Source: Henricia sp. BOLD:AAB3569 (lineage: Eukaryota; Echinodermata; Asteroidea; Spinulosida; Echinasteridae). From it: a stretch of DNA of 64,000 nt. The position numbers were made by a program, and so were the translations under genes. Location: positions 1,860,001 to 1,924,000 of the forward strand of contig JBBELK010000068.1 of the NCBI GenBank assembly GCA_037783545.1. The letters are read 5' to 3'. Positions 47,471-58,672 of this stretch are shown one piece after another; positions within the stretch are counted from its first letter, which is position 1, and every line of letters begins with the position of its first letter. The notes below the pieces were generated by a model. It saw nothing but the letters and a program-made list of their open reading frames with translations. It was not told the origin of the DNA and searched no databases.

Positions 47471-47579
47471 AGGAGCCCACCATTATGCAAATGTTACACG
47501 TAAAAGACTTATTGGATATTATGTGTGATCGAACACGGGTGAAGACGACCGGCGTCAACGTCGTACGGTGGTCTATTTA

Positions 47580-47985
47580 GGGCGTGTTTGTTTCGGACGG
47601 ATCCAGATTCAGATCTGCGCAGATCCAAAGTGAACTCGTTCACTTCGCGCACATCCCGATCGAGATCTGTGATCTGTGGAATCCTTCTCGAGAGATGGTT
47701 CAGCGATAGATCCAAAATGGCGACGTAAACATCGTGGAGATTTTGTGTGAGTAAAACCGTGTCGTTTCAGTTTTCAGACGCAACACACGATACAAACAAA
47801 TTTAGAATGCTTGTTTATTTACGACGAATGTCGTGGAAGAAATTTGGAACAGAAATTTGACAAATTTGGTAAATAAATTGCAATTCACGTGATTTGAGAT
47901 CCGAGTTGAGAGCGGTTTCGTTTGTTTCTGCGCGGTAAAACAGATCGGAATCTGGATTCGGATCTGTCATGAAACAAACGCGCCC
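47580..47985. mobile_element. 406-bp TIR element (GGGCGTGTTTGTTTC ends)
   Basis: GGGCGTGTTTGTTTC and GAAACAAACGCGCCC are inverted ends; inner parts continue as GGATCCAGATTCAGATCTG versus CAGATCGGAATCTGGATTC. The end sequence resembles hAT-type termini, but no matching 8-bp flanks are visible. Confidence 0.78.
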
Positions 47986-48029
47986 ATAGTCTGAGTCTGG
48001 TGCCACAACCATCGTGGGTATACTAGTAT

Positions 48030-48117
48030 ACCCATTTGCCCCTAGGTAGAAAAGGGTAACCTTTGGCAAAGTGCCTTGCCCAAGTGTGCACTATGGATTC
48101 GGCTGGGATTCAAACCC
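48030..48117 (-). mobile_element. SINE fragment 1 of a direct pair
   Basis: TATACCCATTTGCCCC, AAAGTGCCTTGCCCAAGT and GGCTGGGATTCAAACCC; the last is box B on the minus strand. Repeated at 48360-48470. Confidence 0.7.
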
Positions 48118-48356
48118 ATCGATATATATACACTGGATGAAGTATGCAATAGCAGTTGGCTATACGAGAATTGAAGCCACGCGCCGGCCGCCATTGTACC
48201 CCACGAACAATGCCTAGCCTAGACTGCTCCCCGGTCCATGCGATCGCTTGAAGACATTATGACCAGTCTAGGCAAGACATTGTATTTGGTGGGGTACAAT
48301 GGCGGACGGTGGCTTCAATTTTAGACGTCGTTGCTTCATCCAGTGTATATATCGAT
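48118..48356. repeat. 239-bp foldback between two SINE fragments
   Basis: ATCGATATATATACACTGGA and TCCAGTGTATATATCGAT are the ends; GAAGCCACGCGCCGGCCGCC / GGCGGACGGTGGCTTC and CATTGTACCCCAC / GTGGGGTACAATG match inside. Confidence 0.85.
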
Positions 48357-48359
48357 GGT

Positions 48360-48470
48360 ATATATACCCATTTACTCCTATAGGTAGAAAAAGGCAACTT
48401 TAGACAAAGTGCCTTGCCCAAGTCAGTGTGCACTATGGATTCGGCTGGGATTCAAACCTACAACCCTCGC
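48360..48470 (-). mobile_element. SINE fragment 2 of a direct pair
   Basis: Same blocks as 48030-48117 in the same order, extending further into a CTACAACCCTCGCATGAGAC head (minus-strand tRNA-like part). Confidence 0.7.
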
Positions 48471-48479
48471 ATGAGACGA

Positions 48480-51400
48480 ACGTCAACGTGTACACTATAT
48501 TCTTTCAAGTGAAAAGGATAGCGCATGAATAATGATCACAGCAGTGCATTTCGCTTATTGCAGGGGTAAAAACGCTCGGTCATCTTAGAGTGAGATGCCT
48601 AATTGCAAAAGAAAGATGGACAGGTTATTTCATGGCGGCAGTCGAAATGAATCGTTTTCCCAGGCCAAAATCGCTCGAGCGCGGGAAAACGAATCGACGA
48701 CAAAAGCACTCGCTTTCGAGTCTCGCTCGTGTTTCAAAGATGGCACGCTATGTAGACCACACCTCACCGAACAAGACAAAGTTCGGCATACTTTGGCGTT
48801 ACTGGCGCGAGAAAAGTTCAGCGCGAACACCAATTAGGCCCTACCGATGATTGACGCGGACAGCCCGCCGGATGAGCCTTGCTTGAGTCGGTGGTGTCCT
48901 TTGAGTTTGAACATCGTTGTCCGCGGCATTCCACGTCTTATGCAAGGCGTAACGAGCTTTATCACTCTAGATCGAATTATTAAACTGCTAAGATACATGA
49001 TTGGCCTTTATTTTTTTTCAGAAATAGATGGATGAGTATAGCAGCTATGCGTATGCTGTTATTTCTGCATTGTGGGAAGGTTGTTTGATCGTCACTCTTC
49101 CCACAGTGCAGTTCTGTCTTTTGCCTCGGAGTATTTGCGAAAAAGCCCATTATATGGAAACAAAATTAATGGTCGTGTCTGAAACCATTGGCTGGGCGGG
49201 ATTTGTCATCTCGGGAAGTAAAATTTTGAGTCATTGTAAATGATTATGGATGATTGTCGATTGAACGTTTTTGCAAAATGTAATTTTCCACTTTTCTGCT
49301 ACCAGAAAAGAGATTTCAAAAACGTTTTACCAAATTGCAGTTGTCTAATTTTCTGCTTTTCTGCTAGCAAAAAAGCAGGTTCTGCTTTTCATCTTAAATT
49401 TTGCGGTCCAAAAGTGGACGGTTTTGTGAAATGCATTTTCTACTTTTCTGCTTCTTTCTGCTGTGTGGAAACTCGAACACATCAATTTTTAGCGGGTGTT
49501 ACTTTTTGCAGCTAAAAAAAATCCCACTTGCCCACTGTCTTATAGTGAACCACCCTCGTTTTCGGCAGCTATAAAGTAGATGTCCGGTATTGAACCGCCG
49601 AAGCAGAAAGGTATAGAAAATGCAAAACCGTTAATTCAATATGCTTTTCTGCAATTCTGCATGATAGCAGAAACCGATGTCCATTTTTTGAACCTCCATA
49701 AATGATACAGACGACTTTTTTTTCAATTAATGCGAAAATTCGAAATCGCTTTTCGTTAAACCAATCCTATACCACGAGAACAAACGCCCTTCCGATTCAA
49801 AATAAAAGTCTGTTTTCCTATTTCCGGCCGAAGCTGCATCAGAACAATACGCACGTTCACTTTCAATTTTCTTAATACCAAAAATGTCTTGAAAAGTTAG
49901 TAGCGATAATGAAATTATATAAATTGAGCCTCCGCCCCGGATGTAAGAAAATTGCATGACATTATGTCATTATCGCCAGGTGTGGAAGGCGCTCTGGTCC
50001 GTTTATGATACACACAATCGGTCAAGGACGCGATGGTTTTCTTCAAAGGTTTTTGAAATGAAAATCAACACCACACTGGTTTTCAAAAACAAATCAAGCG
50101 ATTGTATCACTGCAGACAAAGAAACAAACTCGCTGAAGAAGCGAAAACGAAAGCACGAACGCAGGTCCAAAAAGTTACAATTTGTCACTTTGTCAACAAA
50201 GAGGGCGCTGCGCAGCATCGTTGACAGAAAATCGGCATGAAAATGGCGACCTGGCAACGAGAAGCTTTCTTCACGTTCTTGCGACGAACATGACGAAGCG
50301 AGCCCGAAAATCATAAATTTATTTAGGCCTACATGGTTAGTGTGATTTGCACATTTATTTTTCCCCTGATATGAGTCTCACGTGTTTTATATAGATGTAT
50401 TTGGTCTTTGTTTTTAATCATTTCCATTGACTTGCTCGAATTTAGGTTTGTTTGTTCAAATGCTGCAACTACCGGTAAACTCAAACTAGCGACTTGGAAC
50501 AAAAATTAAAAATTTATACATGTTGTATTTTGAGTTGAAACCACTTTCACACAACAGACAATTTGCAACAGATTCCAAAAATACTGTTGTTGCAAAAATT
50601 CATCAAGCGGTTGCTGTTTTATTATGCTTGTTAAAATGCATCTATTTACGTGTGGAATTGTCAATGAAAATGAATAGACAGCAACTTCAAAAATTGTGAT
50701 GTATGAAAAGCGCCCTCTTTGGCACGAAGCATGTTATTTTTTTGGGGTTAGTCTTAAATTCGGAAAGAATTCCGTTTACCGGTTGCCACTTATTCTCCTT
50801 ATAAAGACTTAATAACCACCAAAACATGTTAAAATTTTGGCGGGAAGTGATTTTTGGAGTGAAAAACTTTCATCCATTTCCTTGAAAATACTTAAACCTT
50901 TTCTGCCCTGTTCCATAGACCTAACGCATGGCGACCAGTGAACGGAAGGCATACCTTAAATTCGTTATGATCTTGTCCTTCGAGAGCAGACTGTAAACGG
51001 GGCGCCATCAACTGACATTAAACAGCGGTGCCAAGCACAGCATGAGGGCACTATGGGCACGGTCTTTGTTGCCTTTATGGTCATGTCCGTATTTAATATA
51101 TTGGTGTCTTGAATCAAAACTAGGTAGTTGACCGCGCCTGCCAACTGCCAATTTTGCCGATATTTTGGGGTGGAAAACGCGGAAAATCTCACCACAGCAC
51201 AGGTGCATTTGCGTGATATTTGGCACAAATATAAAGAAAACCAGCCCCAATGGACCTGCATCAAAAAGAAATCAGCCTGCCAGATTGAATGACAGAAACA
51301 AAAGGCGGCATGATTTACAGTGCAATTTCATGCAGCGGTCCATCAAGCTTGCAAACTTTGGTTACGGATTTGACCAATAATAGTGTCACGACTGCGCAGC

Positions 51401-51571
51401 TGATGGCGTCACGGATTTCCAAGTCGCTAACCAGGTGATGAAATCCCACGTTATAGACAAGGTACAAAAGAATGTTTCCTGCCTACTAAACCGAAATATG
51501 TATTTTTTTTTGATATAGGTAAAAATTTAACATCTTCACATCACAGACAGTGAGTGGTCTCAGTGTTACTG
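48480..51571. other. No gene recognised; TTTCTGCTTTT-rich patch at 49270-49680
   Basis: The patch repeats TTTCTGCTTTTCTGCTA and AGCAGAAA words irregularly. Frames at 49956-50240 and 50965-51264 were considered but lack domain or splice support. Confidence 0.35.
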
Positions 51572-51867
51572 ATGTCGTCCCCCAATGAAATCCCATCCTC
51601 GCAAGCCTGCGCCTCCCTCCAAAATGGCAGCACTTCATCAGCCTTGGGACCACAGACTCCCCACAACACCCAGGCCTCATCTACTACATGTATAGACACA
51701 CTCATCAGCCTTTCGGATGTTCAGCAGTATGCCAGCCAGTGGGCGGCTGACACAAGAGGGCGCTTGGACAGGGGACTACAGAGCGAGGCGGGCAGCGAGG
51801 AGGGGGATGTTTTGGAGTTGGTGAGGGAGCTTGAAGAGGTGTTCATTGCAACGCTGCAGAATAACAG
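51572..51867 (+). CDS. Candidate first coding exon, unknown conserved-looking protein
   Basis: From ATG at 51572 an open frame of 98 codons plus two bases ends at a good donor (AACAG|GTGGGT) at 51868. The first 45 residues are Ser/Thr/Gln/Pro-rich. The rest is amphipathic and acidic, containing SDVQQYASQWAAD, then GDVLELVRELEEVFIATLQ, which looks like genuine helical protein and not repeat translation. A TGA lies in frame at 51551-51553, so either this ATG is the start or an acceptor lies in the 18 bases between (for example CAG at 51561-51563). No matching copy was seen elsewhere in the window. The family is not recognised; downstream exons were not found. The frame past 51868 would be intron. 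Confidence 0.42.
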
Positions 51868-52467
51868 GTGGGTGAGGCCTAGTCCGAGTAACTTGGACGC
51901 TAAATATCACTTTTTCAACATTGGGACATGACGGCGATATGCAGGGGAGCGGGCGGGGTCCAACAAAATTTGATCTGAGCACACTCCTTTAATTTGTGCA
52001 CAACATCTAGTACAATTTAAAAAACATATCCCATCAACTTTTTGCTACATGTGCTCTATATACCAATCCGAGAGCTGAGGACTCCTTTTCTTTATATCCG
52101 CCATAGCTTGGGGGCTTCCATTGAATGAACTGTATGTTTTTTGCTGTTGCTGAGGTGTTGCATTTTGTCACTTCGAACAAGTTCTTTGTAGGATTGTGTA
52201 TGAGAAGGGGGCACGTCGCGTGCATGTAATGGATGAGCACTTTTTGTTTTTTGCGTTTTTTTTGCTGTCTGTATTGCAGTTAAGTGGTTATTGCCCTAAA
52301 ACGTTGTGGCTATAATAAATGAAGTTAGCCAGGGGCCAATTTCATTAAACATGTTACGCAGATGTTTTGCATTAAAGCCGGGCTGAAAGCTTGAAGCTAC
52401 TTGACGAGGAAGAAAGTTATTTTATAAAACGGATGTTACTTGATAAAGTTTAGTCAGTGAGCTTTCC

Positions 52468-53277
52468 TTTCATACAGTGGATTGTTGTCATTTTGCCTCG
52501 AAATTAGAATCACACCCAAATATTTCAAGCTGGTTGTGTCCTGTAGTGGTTTTAGATATTTTCGATTAGAAAACAAATAAAAAGCACAACTTACATTGCC
52601 GTTCTTCAATCGAAAACGTATATTTCCGACACTCTTTCACGAAGAAATATCTTCTTACGATGTTGCCATGCTGCTATGAGGTTGGCTTGGGCGCGCTCCA
52701 GCATTTTCGGAGTCGACTCCGATTCCAAAAAAGAATCCCAATTCCATTCAAGATCGATTCCATTTTTCGTATGAAAACATACGTGTACATTGCGATTTCT
52801 TATTGTGTCGGGCACAACCCATTCTGATCGATTCCAGTGGGGAGTCGCCCAAGCTAGCGTAGAATGGAGCCCAAAGCTCAACGTGGGTTTGTTTGTTTGT
52901 GAACGTACAGTTGGTGCGCCTCTACGGAGGCCCAAGGAGAACGTCCGGGAGGCCCATGGTGACGCTCCATGTCACGCGCATTTATACAGCGCGGCACGTA
53001 AGCGTTTAGTTTCGTTTGACGTTCTCTTTGGGCGTCCGTCAATGCACAACTACACGTTAGTAAAAATGTTATCGTGATAAGGAGTTGACAACAGATTTCT
53101 TCGTGAAAGAGTGTCGGAAATATACGTTTTTGATTGAAAAACGGCAATGTAAGTTGTGCTTTTGATTTGTTTTCCAATCGAGAATATCTAAAACCACTAC
53201 AGGACACAACCAGCTTGAAGTTTTTGGGTGTGATTCTAATTTCGAGGCAAAATGACAACAATCCACTGTATGAAAGG
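52468..53277. repeat. Large foldback with 190-bp arms and a distinct centre
   Basis: TTTCATACAGTGGATTGTTG at the left is mirrored by CAACAATCCACTGTATGAAA at the right. Arms continue through ACCACTACAGGACACAACCAG and GACACTCTTTCACGAAG. The centre (about 52665-53085) is not palindromic; it holds GAATCGATTCC-type words and a GC-rich part that opens frames on both strands. No family domain is recognised in those frames. Confidence 0.88.
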
Positions 53278-54015
53278 GGTACCTTCTGAATCATTCTGTC
53301 TAGATAAAGTTGCGTTTTTCTTATCTTTATTGCTGACTTTATATTAGAGAGAAAAATGAAAAACTAGACCGTGTTCGTCAACCGGCAACAGGCCAAAATG
53401 AAAAACGGGGTGATGACGTCAGAATGATATGCATTGACCACACTACGTCATAGTGAAGAGACAGTCACTATTTTGCAAAGCAAGTTGCATGCTTTTTGCA
53501 TAGCACAAACCACCAGTTGTTATTTTTCTGTAAAAGTTTTCGGTGTATTTTCTTAGTGGTTGTTACACTGAATTAATTTTTGATATCAATAAAATGTCAG
53601 CTTTTTGCTTTGTTGGTGGTAATACTCGCAACTCTGTGGAAAATCCGTGGTTCCGTGCGTGCATACATCGTGTACGCGTTTGCTGCGAGGAGCTAGGTAT
53701 ACGACCACAGTCAGTGAAGCAGCTTTGTGTGTCTCCTCGCTATGACGTCACACACATAGCTCGAGTTGATTGACGTGACTTTTCTTTTTCAGTTTCGCGT
53801 AAAAAGAGTCTCGGAAAAAGATTGAAATTTTCTGACTTTTCCAGGATGAAATTCTGAATAAAATTTTCTTAGTACATAAAAGACTATATAAAGAAATGAA
53901 TACTGTTGAAAACCATGAAAGTGAAGGGAGATTTCCACCCAGCTTTAAGCATAGTGCGAAAATTGGCTGTGAGTGTATTTCATATGTGTATAGACTGATC
54001 AGGTAAAGCTCAGTG

Positions 54016-54360
54016 TGGGTACTGTGGCTGAGTGGCTTGGGTCACTGGCTCTCAACACTCCGGTGAAACTTGGACTTGAGATGTCAGGTTTGCTAAATCG
54101 ACCCTTGAGCAAGGCGCTTAAACAAACTTGCTCGATCCTTCAGAAGGGATGTAAAGCCGTTGGTCGAGTGTGTTGTGTGAAGAGTTAGGGGATTTCCCAG
54201 CATCTCTGGTCGTCGGCTGCCAATGGCGCCACCCACCTATGTATCTCGATGTTTAGGTGGAAGACACTTCATAAAACCCATTACATTATGCAGCGCAAGT
54301 GAACATACATGTATAGTATCCATATGGAATGTGCGCTGTATGTAATAATTATTGTATTAT
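54016..54360 (+). mobile_element. tRNA-derived SINE, family C, copy 1
   Basis: Box A TGGCTGAGTGG (54025-54035), body with CCTTGAGCAAGGCGCTTAA and AAGGGATGTAAAGCCGTTGG, 3' end GTGCGCTGTATGTAATAATTA with AT-rich tail. An inverted copy lies at 57502-57841. The T-arm box is eroded. Confidence 0.8.
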
Positions 54361-55149
54361 TGTGTTCTCAGCATGCGAATAAATTGCGCTCGCAATGCTC
54401 TTGTCTGTTTTGTTTGGGCACGTTCATCATCTCCTTGCTACAATGTATAGTGTCAATATTTTCTGATACCAATTACCGTCATCAGTAATGTATCAATTTT
54501 GGGATGTTTTGTCACTACCTCAGAAGACCCTTGCCCGCTGCTGACATGCAGACATCGTATTCTGTTGGAATACAATGTACATGATTATGGTGACAAAATT
54601 AAAAAAACTAAATAAATTTTTTTAACGGCCATTTATTTCACAAAGCATCACCATGTTACCGTATTACAACAAATCAAGCAAACACTTCACTAAAAATGTC
54701 AATTACATTGTCATTTTGAGCATTTCACAACCAGAATGCCACCAAAGGTTTGGTTCAAACATGTGGTTTAACTGTGTAGTTGACACCATTACATTTGTTC
54801 ATAGTCTACAGTCACCATAGGCGATCCAGTACATTTTTTAGGAGGGGGGCTGAGAGCCAAACTTTTTTCACAAATCTCGTCCTTATGTTAAAAACGTGAT
54901 ATTACCTGGACTACTACCGTATACTATGGGAAGGAGAGTGCGTTCTTCCCTCTCTTCCTTCTCTCTTTTCTTTCTTCTCTTTCTTCTTTTTTTTTGTGCA
55001 ATTTTAGGGGGAGCTATAGCCCCCTCAGCCCTCCCCCTGGATCCGCCAATGTTCACACTAGTGATACGACTAGTTGGCCATCACCAACAACCCCCAAAAA
55101 GCTGCAACCACGACAATCACTGGCGACCAAAATCCTCAAATTATCAAAA
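54361..55149. other. No gene recognised
   Basis: The CT-rich stretch near 54940-54990 gives a hydrophobic-looking but low-complexity frame. Confidence 0.35.
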
Positions 55150-55505
55150 AATTATATATGTAATAATAATGTAATGGTGGACACTTGTATAGCGCACATG
55201 TCTACCCTAGGGTACTCCTGGCGCTGTTGCCATTAACATTATCGCCGCCATCAGGAAATCACCAGAACCATTTCGCTTCAATTAGGTGGCTACCTAGACA
55301 TAGCAAGGCGCACAATCCTATCAGCAGTTAGATTGTGGCATTCCCCCTAACAGCTCCCCAAATATCGCTTGGGTTGACGACCAGGCAATTGACCAGGCAA
55401 TTAAGTGTCTTGCCCCTGGACATAAACACGTTGGCACAAGTGAGGCTCGAACCCATAACCCTTCGATCAGGAGCACGGCTGTATACCCACTAGACCACAC
55501 GTGCT
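55150..55505 (-). mobile_element. tRNA-derived SINE-like element, family D
   Basis: On the minus strand: tRNA-like head with GTGGTCTAGTGGGTA and box B-like GGTTCGAGCCT, body with GGGGCAAGACACTTAATTGC, and 3' end GCGCTATACAAGTGTCC followed by an ATTATTATT tail. Confidence 0.72.
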
Positions 55506-56029
55506 CTCTATAGTTGGCAACTCTACGACCAGTTCAGTTTTGACCTTCAAAGACCTTTCTCTGACCTCTGTCAACCCTCCTGATCAGTGGTTGTCGACCA
55601 GCCATATTACTTGTGTGATTGTAGCCTTACACCGTGGATATACATGTAGTTGAAAAGGCAAAGGTGGATATACAGACCTGCCATTTTTAGTGTGACCACA
55701 AAACTAAACATTTGCCACGTTTACACCAAACCTTGATATGGCTTCAATTCGCCTTTACCAGTATTTACAAACCGCAAATGTCACCGCTAATTGTGACCGC
55801 AGCGCATGCGTGGATTTGTCGATTAAACCTACTACATTGTGGACACCGCCCCAAGGACGCTCAAATTGCCGAATCTGTATTCAGGTAGCGTTTACACTAC
55901 AAGCGACCTTGACAACCCCGGCTTTTAAGTAGGCTTTTAAGTGTTGCAGAACCGACGCGAAATTCATCAATTAAATCTACCACATGGCGGGCATCACCCC
56001 AGAATGCTCAAATTGCCGTTTATGTTTTT

Positions 56030-56588
56030 GGGTCTTTCTATAAATTAGGGGTCCAAAAGTGTGACATTTAGTGTCCCCCATTACACCTGATATGTGTTAT
56101 TTTCGTACAAAAATCATTAAAATGGCTTTTAAACCATTTGTGTATGAATTGTACTTTATGTACTCACTCTTTGAGATGGAAAGTATTTAAAGAATGTGCA
56201 GCGTTCGAATTAGCACTGGTCCGTTGGCCAAATGACAGTTGAAATCATCTCGGGCCAGCCAGAAAGCCTCCCCAAATGGTCCGGCTGTCCAGTTGAAATA
56301 AAACTTGTACTGGGGAGAACTTTATGACTACCAAATTTTCCTAATTTATTCACTCAAATGTGGTCATTGCAAACATTAAAGGTCAACTTTGTGTAAAAAG
56401 AACAACTAGAAATTTTAACCGGGCCACTTGAAACGCCGACGGGCCAGTGAAGACTTAAGCCAACTGGCCCTGTTGGCCAGTTGGGAAAAAAGTTAAGGGC
56501 AAACGCTGATGTGTCCTGAATTTACGAAAACAAGATGTAAAATGTAACGGGGACACCAACATTGGACCCCTAATTTATAGAAATACCC
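56030..56588 (+). mobile_element. MITE of the GGGTCTTTCTATAAATTA group, copy 2
   Basis: Same ends and body as 45539-45923. Lacks the TTAA hairpin found there, and carries a different insertion at 56199-56508. Confidence 0.92.
56199..56508. mobile_element. 310-bp nested element with CAGCGTT ends and 5-bp duplication
   Basis: Begins CAGCGTTCG and ends CAAACGCTG. ATGTG is duplicated at 56194-56198 and 56509-56513. The homologous copy reads AAAGAATGTGTCCTGAATTT uninterrupted at about 45835-45854, proving the insertion. The interior has repeated GGCCAG/CTGGCC words. CAG-type ends recall hAT elements, but the superfamily is left open. Confidence 0.92.
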
Positions 56589-56896
56589 ATTTGGGTACCA
56601 TTTACACAACAAGCAACCTTGACATTTGCGGGATTCAACCTTACCCAAAAGGTGACATGAAAAAGGCGAAGATCATGCACACCCAAGCCTGATTAATTTT
56701 TGTCAATTTACCTTTTGCATTTAAACTTAGTGCCTACTCGGCTTCAACTCACCTTTTTGTAAATTGCGGAGTTTGATTCGACAAAGGCGGATCAAGTGTA
56801 AATGGCCTTTAATAACTTATATACAACAGCACGTACAGTTTACTCACTACACTTGTGACCTGCTTACTGCAAAATGAGTAATTATCCCCCAAATAG

Positions 56897-57035
56897 ACTA
56901 AAGTGTGACGTCAGTTGCTTGGGTAACTGGGTCTGAACATTTGCTGGTAATCTGAAACGTCCATTGTTAAAGCACAGGAAAACAGTTCACTGGTTTTAGT
57001 TTAGACCCAGTAACCTTGAGTTATTAAGTACACTG
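56897..57035. repeat. MITE-like inverted repeat (CTAAAGTGTGACGTCA end)
   Basis: Diverged relative of 3381-3549; TAGACTAAAGTGTGACGTCA at the left, GTTTAGACCCAGTAACCTTG at the right part. Confidence 0.7.
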
Positions 57036-57501
57036 TACTCTTTTTTTTTGGCAAAATCATGTAATCGGCACCTGAAGTACAGGATGAGTGAAAAATAGTC
57101 AGGATAGATTTTTCTGGTTTCACGTTGTTAAGGTTTTGCATTTGTTATTATTATTCATTTGCATGTTATTCAATTTAGTCTAAAGACACTCGCACTTTTT
57201 CGCTAAGACATCCAGATTAGAATTTGTGTCATTCAAATACAAAGCATTGAATCTATTCAATTTAGTACAAGCTCAGGGCTTGGGCGAAATTAAATGATTT
57301 TTGCTGGCATTTCAAAATTGAATGCGCGTAGTTTAAAATTTGAGTGCGGAATTTTCCCGATTGCGTGCTCGAAAAACCAAATTGAATGCTCTCTTTAAAT
57401 AATTGAAGGGTGATCCCAAACTGCATTAAAATTTGCGCTAAAACAAGTGCATCTCAAACGAACTTGGGAAGTACTTTGTTAAAACTGAACGAGAAAACCT
57501 A

Positions 57502-57841
57502 TATTATTATTGTTATTTCGTTCTGGTACTGAAACCAAGGATTCCTCAAAAGTGCCCATTGCACTGTCGCTCGCAAGCGTGAGGAAACCCATGATGCATT
57601 AGAAACGGCCAGAGACACCAGGGGAATCCCCTTGCTACAGGATCTTTAAAGTGCATTACCGATACCTAACACTCTGAACCAACGGCTTTACATCCCTTCC
57701 GAAAGATGGAGCAAGTGTGATTAAGTGCCTTGCTCAAGGGCACACAGGTACCCCAGCCGGGACGAGTTTCAAACCCGCAGCCCCAAGTTTTCACCTGTGA
57801 TTGCGAGTCAGTAACTCAAACCACTCGGCCACGGTACCTCA
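57502..57841 (-). mobile_element. tRNA-derived SINE, family C, copy 2 (inverted)
   Basis: CCACTCGGCCA (57821-57831) is box A reversed. Body words TTAAGTGCCTTGCTCAAGG and CAACGGCTTTACATCCCTTC match 54016-54360 reversed; the A/T-rich 3' tail is at about 57502-57515. Confidence 0.82.
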
Positions 57842-57854
57842 CACAAATTTAGGT

Positions 57855-57926
57855 TTCCCACACCGAGAGTCGAACCCAGGCCTTGGCGGTGTGTTTGCCG
57901 GATCCTAATCACTAGACCATACGGGA
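57855..57926 (-). pseudogene. tRNA-Glu-like pseudogene or SINE head
   Basis: On the minus strand: TCCCGTATGGTCTAGTGATTAG at the 5' side is near-identical to animal tRNA-Glu, T arm TGGGTTCGACTCTCGG, and acceptor TCCCGTA pairs with TGTGGGA. The anticodon arm does not form a normal seven-base loop and no Glu anticodon is in place, so it is judged non-functional. It lies 13 bp from the head of SINE C. Confidence 0.7.
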
Positions 57927-58247
57927 GTTGCCATACATGCAATGGAGTTGATAAAAAAAAAGCGTAATGTTGAAGTATAAGTTTGTGTTAGTGGCCGGGG
58001 TGTGGCAAAAAATATAAATAAATAAAATAAAAATCTTTTCTCAAAAACTTCCCTTGGCTGTAACAAAAGAAGATAATTGTTATCTTTCTCCCCTCATAAC
58101 GGATGCATAAATTAAGGTATAAAAAATATACGGAAAGCTCATTTATCACTCTTTAAATTTACACATGCATATCTGATAAAATAAAAAGTGAGGGTTATTG
58201 CTCATTTTGTCGTGGTAGGTCACAATTACAAAGTGTATTTTACTTAA

Positions 58248-58668
58248 AGTTGCACTGTCCGTGTTTGGGTGAAAGGAATTTAAAAATTTATTCACACTTG
58301 TTAGCGAACGAATTTAGAAAGCTTACGTATCTGTATAACAAAAATTATACAAAACTTAAATTTCCGACGTCGGGAATTGGAGATACAAGCCTTTTTCTTG
58401 AAACGGGCTTGACATCTTGTATGTGCGCGTACGCTAATATTATGTGTACACATGTATGTACATTTACGTCATAACCCTGTCAAAAAAAAGATAGGGCGTG
58501 TCTTTTATTATTTCTTGTTTTTAATCGACTGGCATTAATCCTTGATGGAATTTTACGTTCTTGGTACCAAATTAAAGCTGATAACTTTGTCTATTCTAGA
58601 AAAATAGCAATTTAGCTTTTAAAAAAAATGTTGATGCTCAAATTGGTCTAAAATTGGACAGTGCAACT
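58248..58668 (+). mobile_element. TTAA-flanked MITE family C, copy 2
   Basis: Ends AGTTGCACTGTCC and GGACAGTGCAACT, between TTAA at 58244-58247 and 58669-58672. 421 bp. Inverted relative to 25152-25536. The 74-codon frame at its left is a shadow also found in copy 1. Confidence 0.92.
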
Positions 58669-58672
58669 TTAA

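Larger units (their letters stand above)
55700..56810. repeat. Inverted copy of the GTGTAAACG repeat, split by a MITE
   Basis: 55700-56029 and 56589-56810 together form the reverse-complement counterpart of 2240-2732 (shared CGCATGCG, CAAATTGCCGAATCTGTATT, GCGTTTACACTACAAGC and GATTCGACAAAGGCGGAT). The break point is exactly the MITE at 56030-56588. Confidence 0.78.

Noticed and set aside
51008..51264. Frames on both strands next to the candidate exon at 51572
   Set aside because: No start, splice or domain evidence; cannot be linked to the downstream exon.
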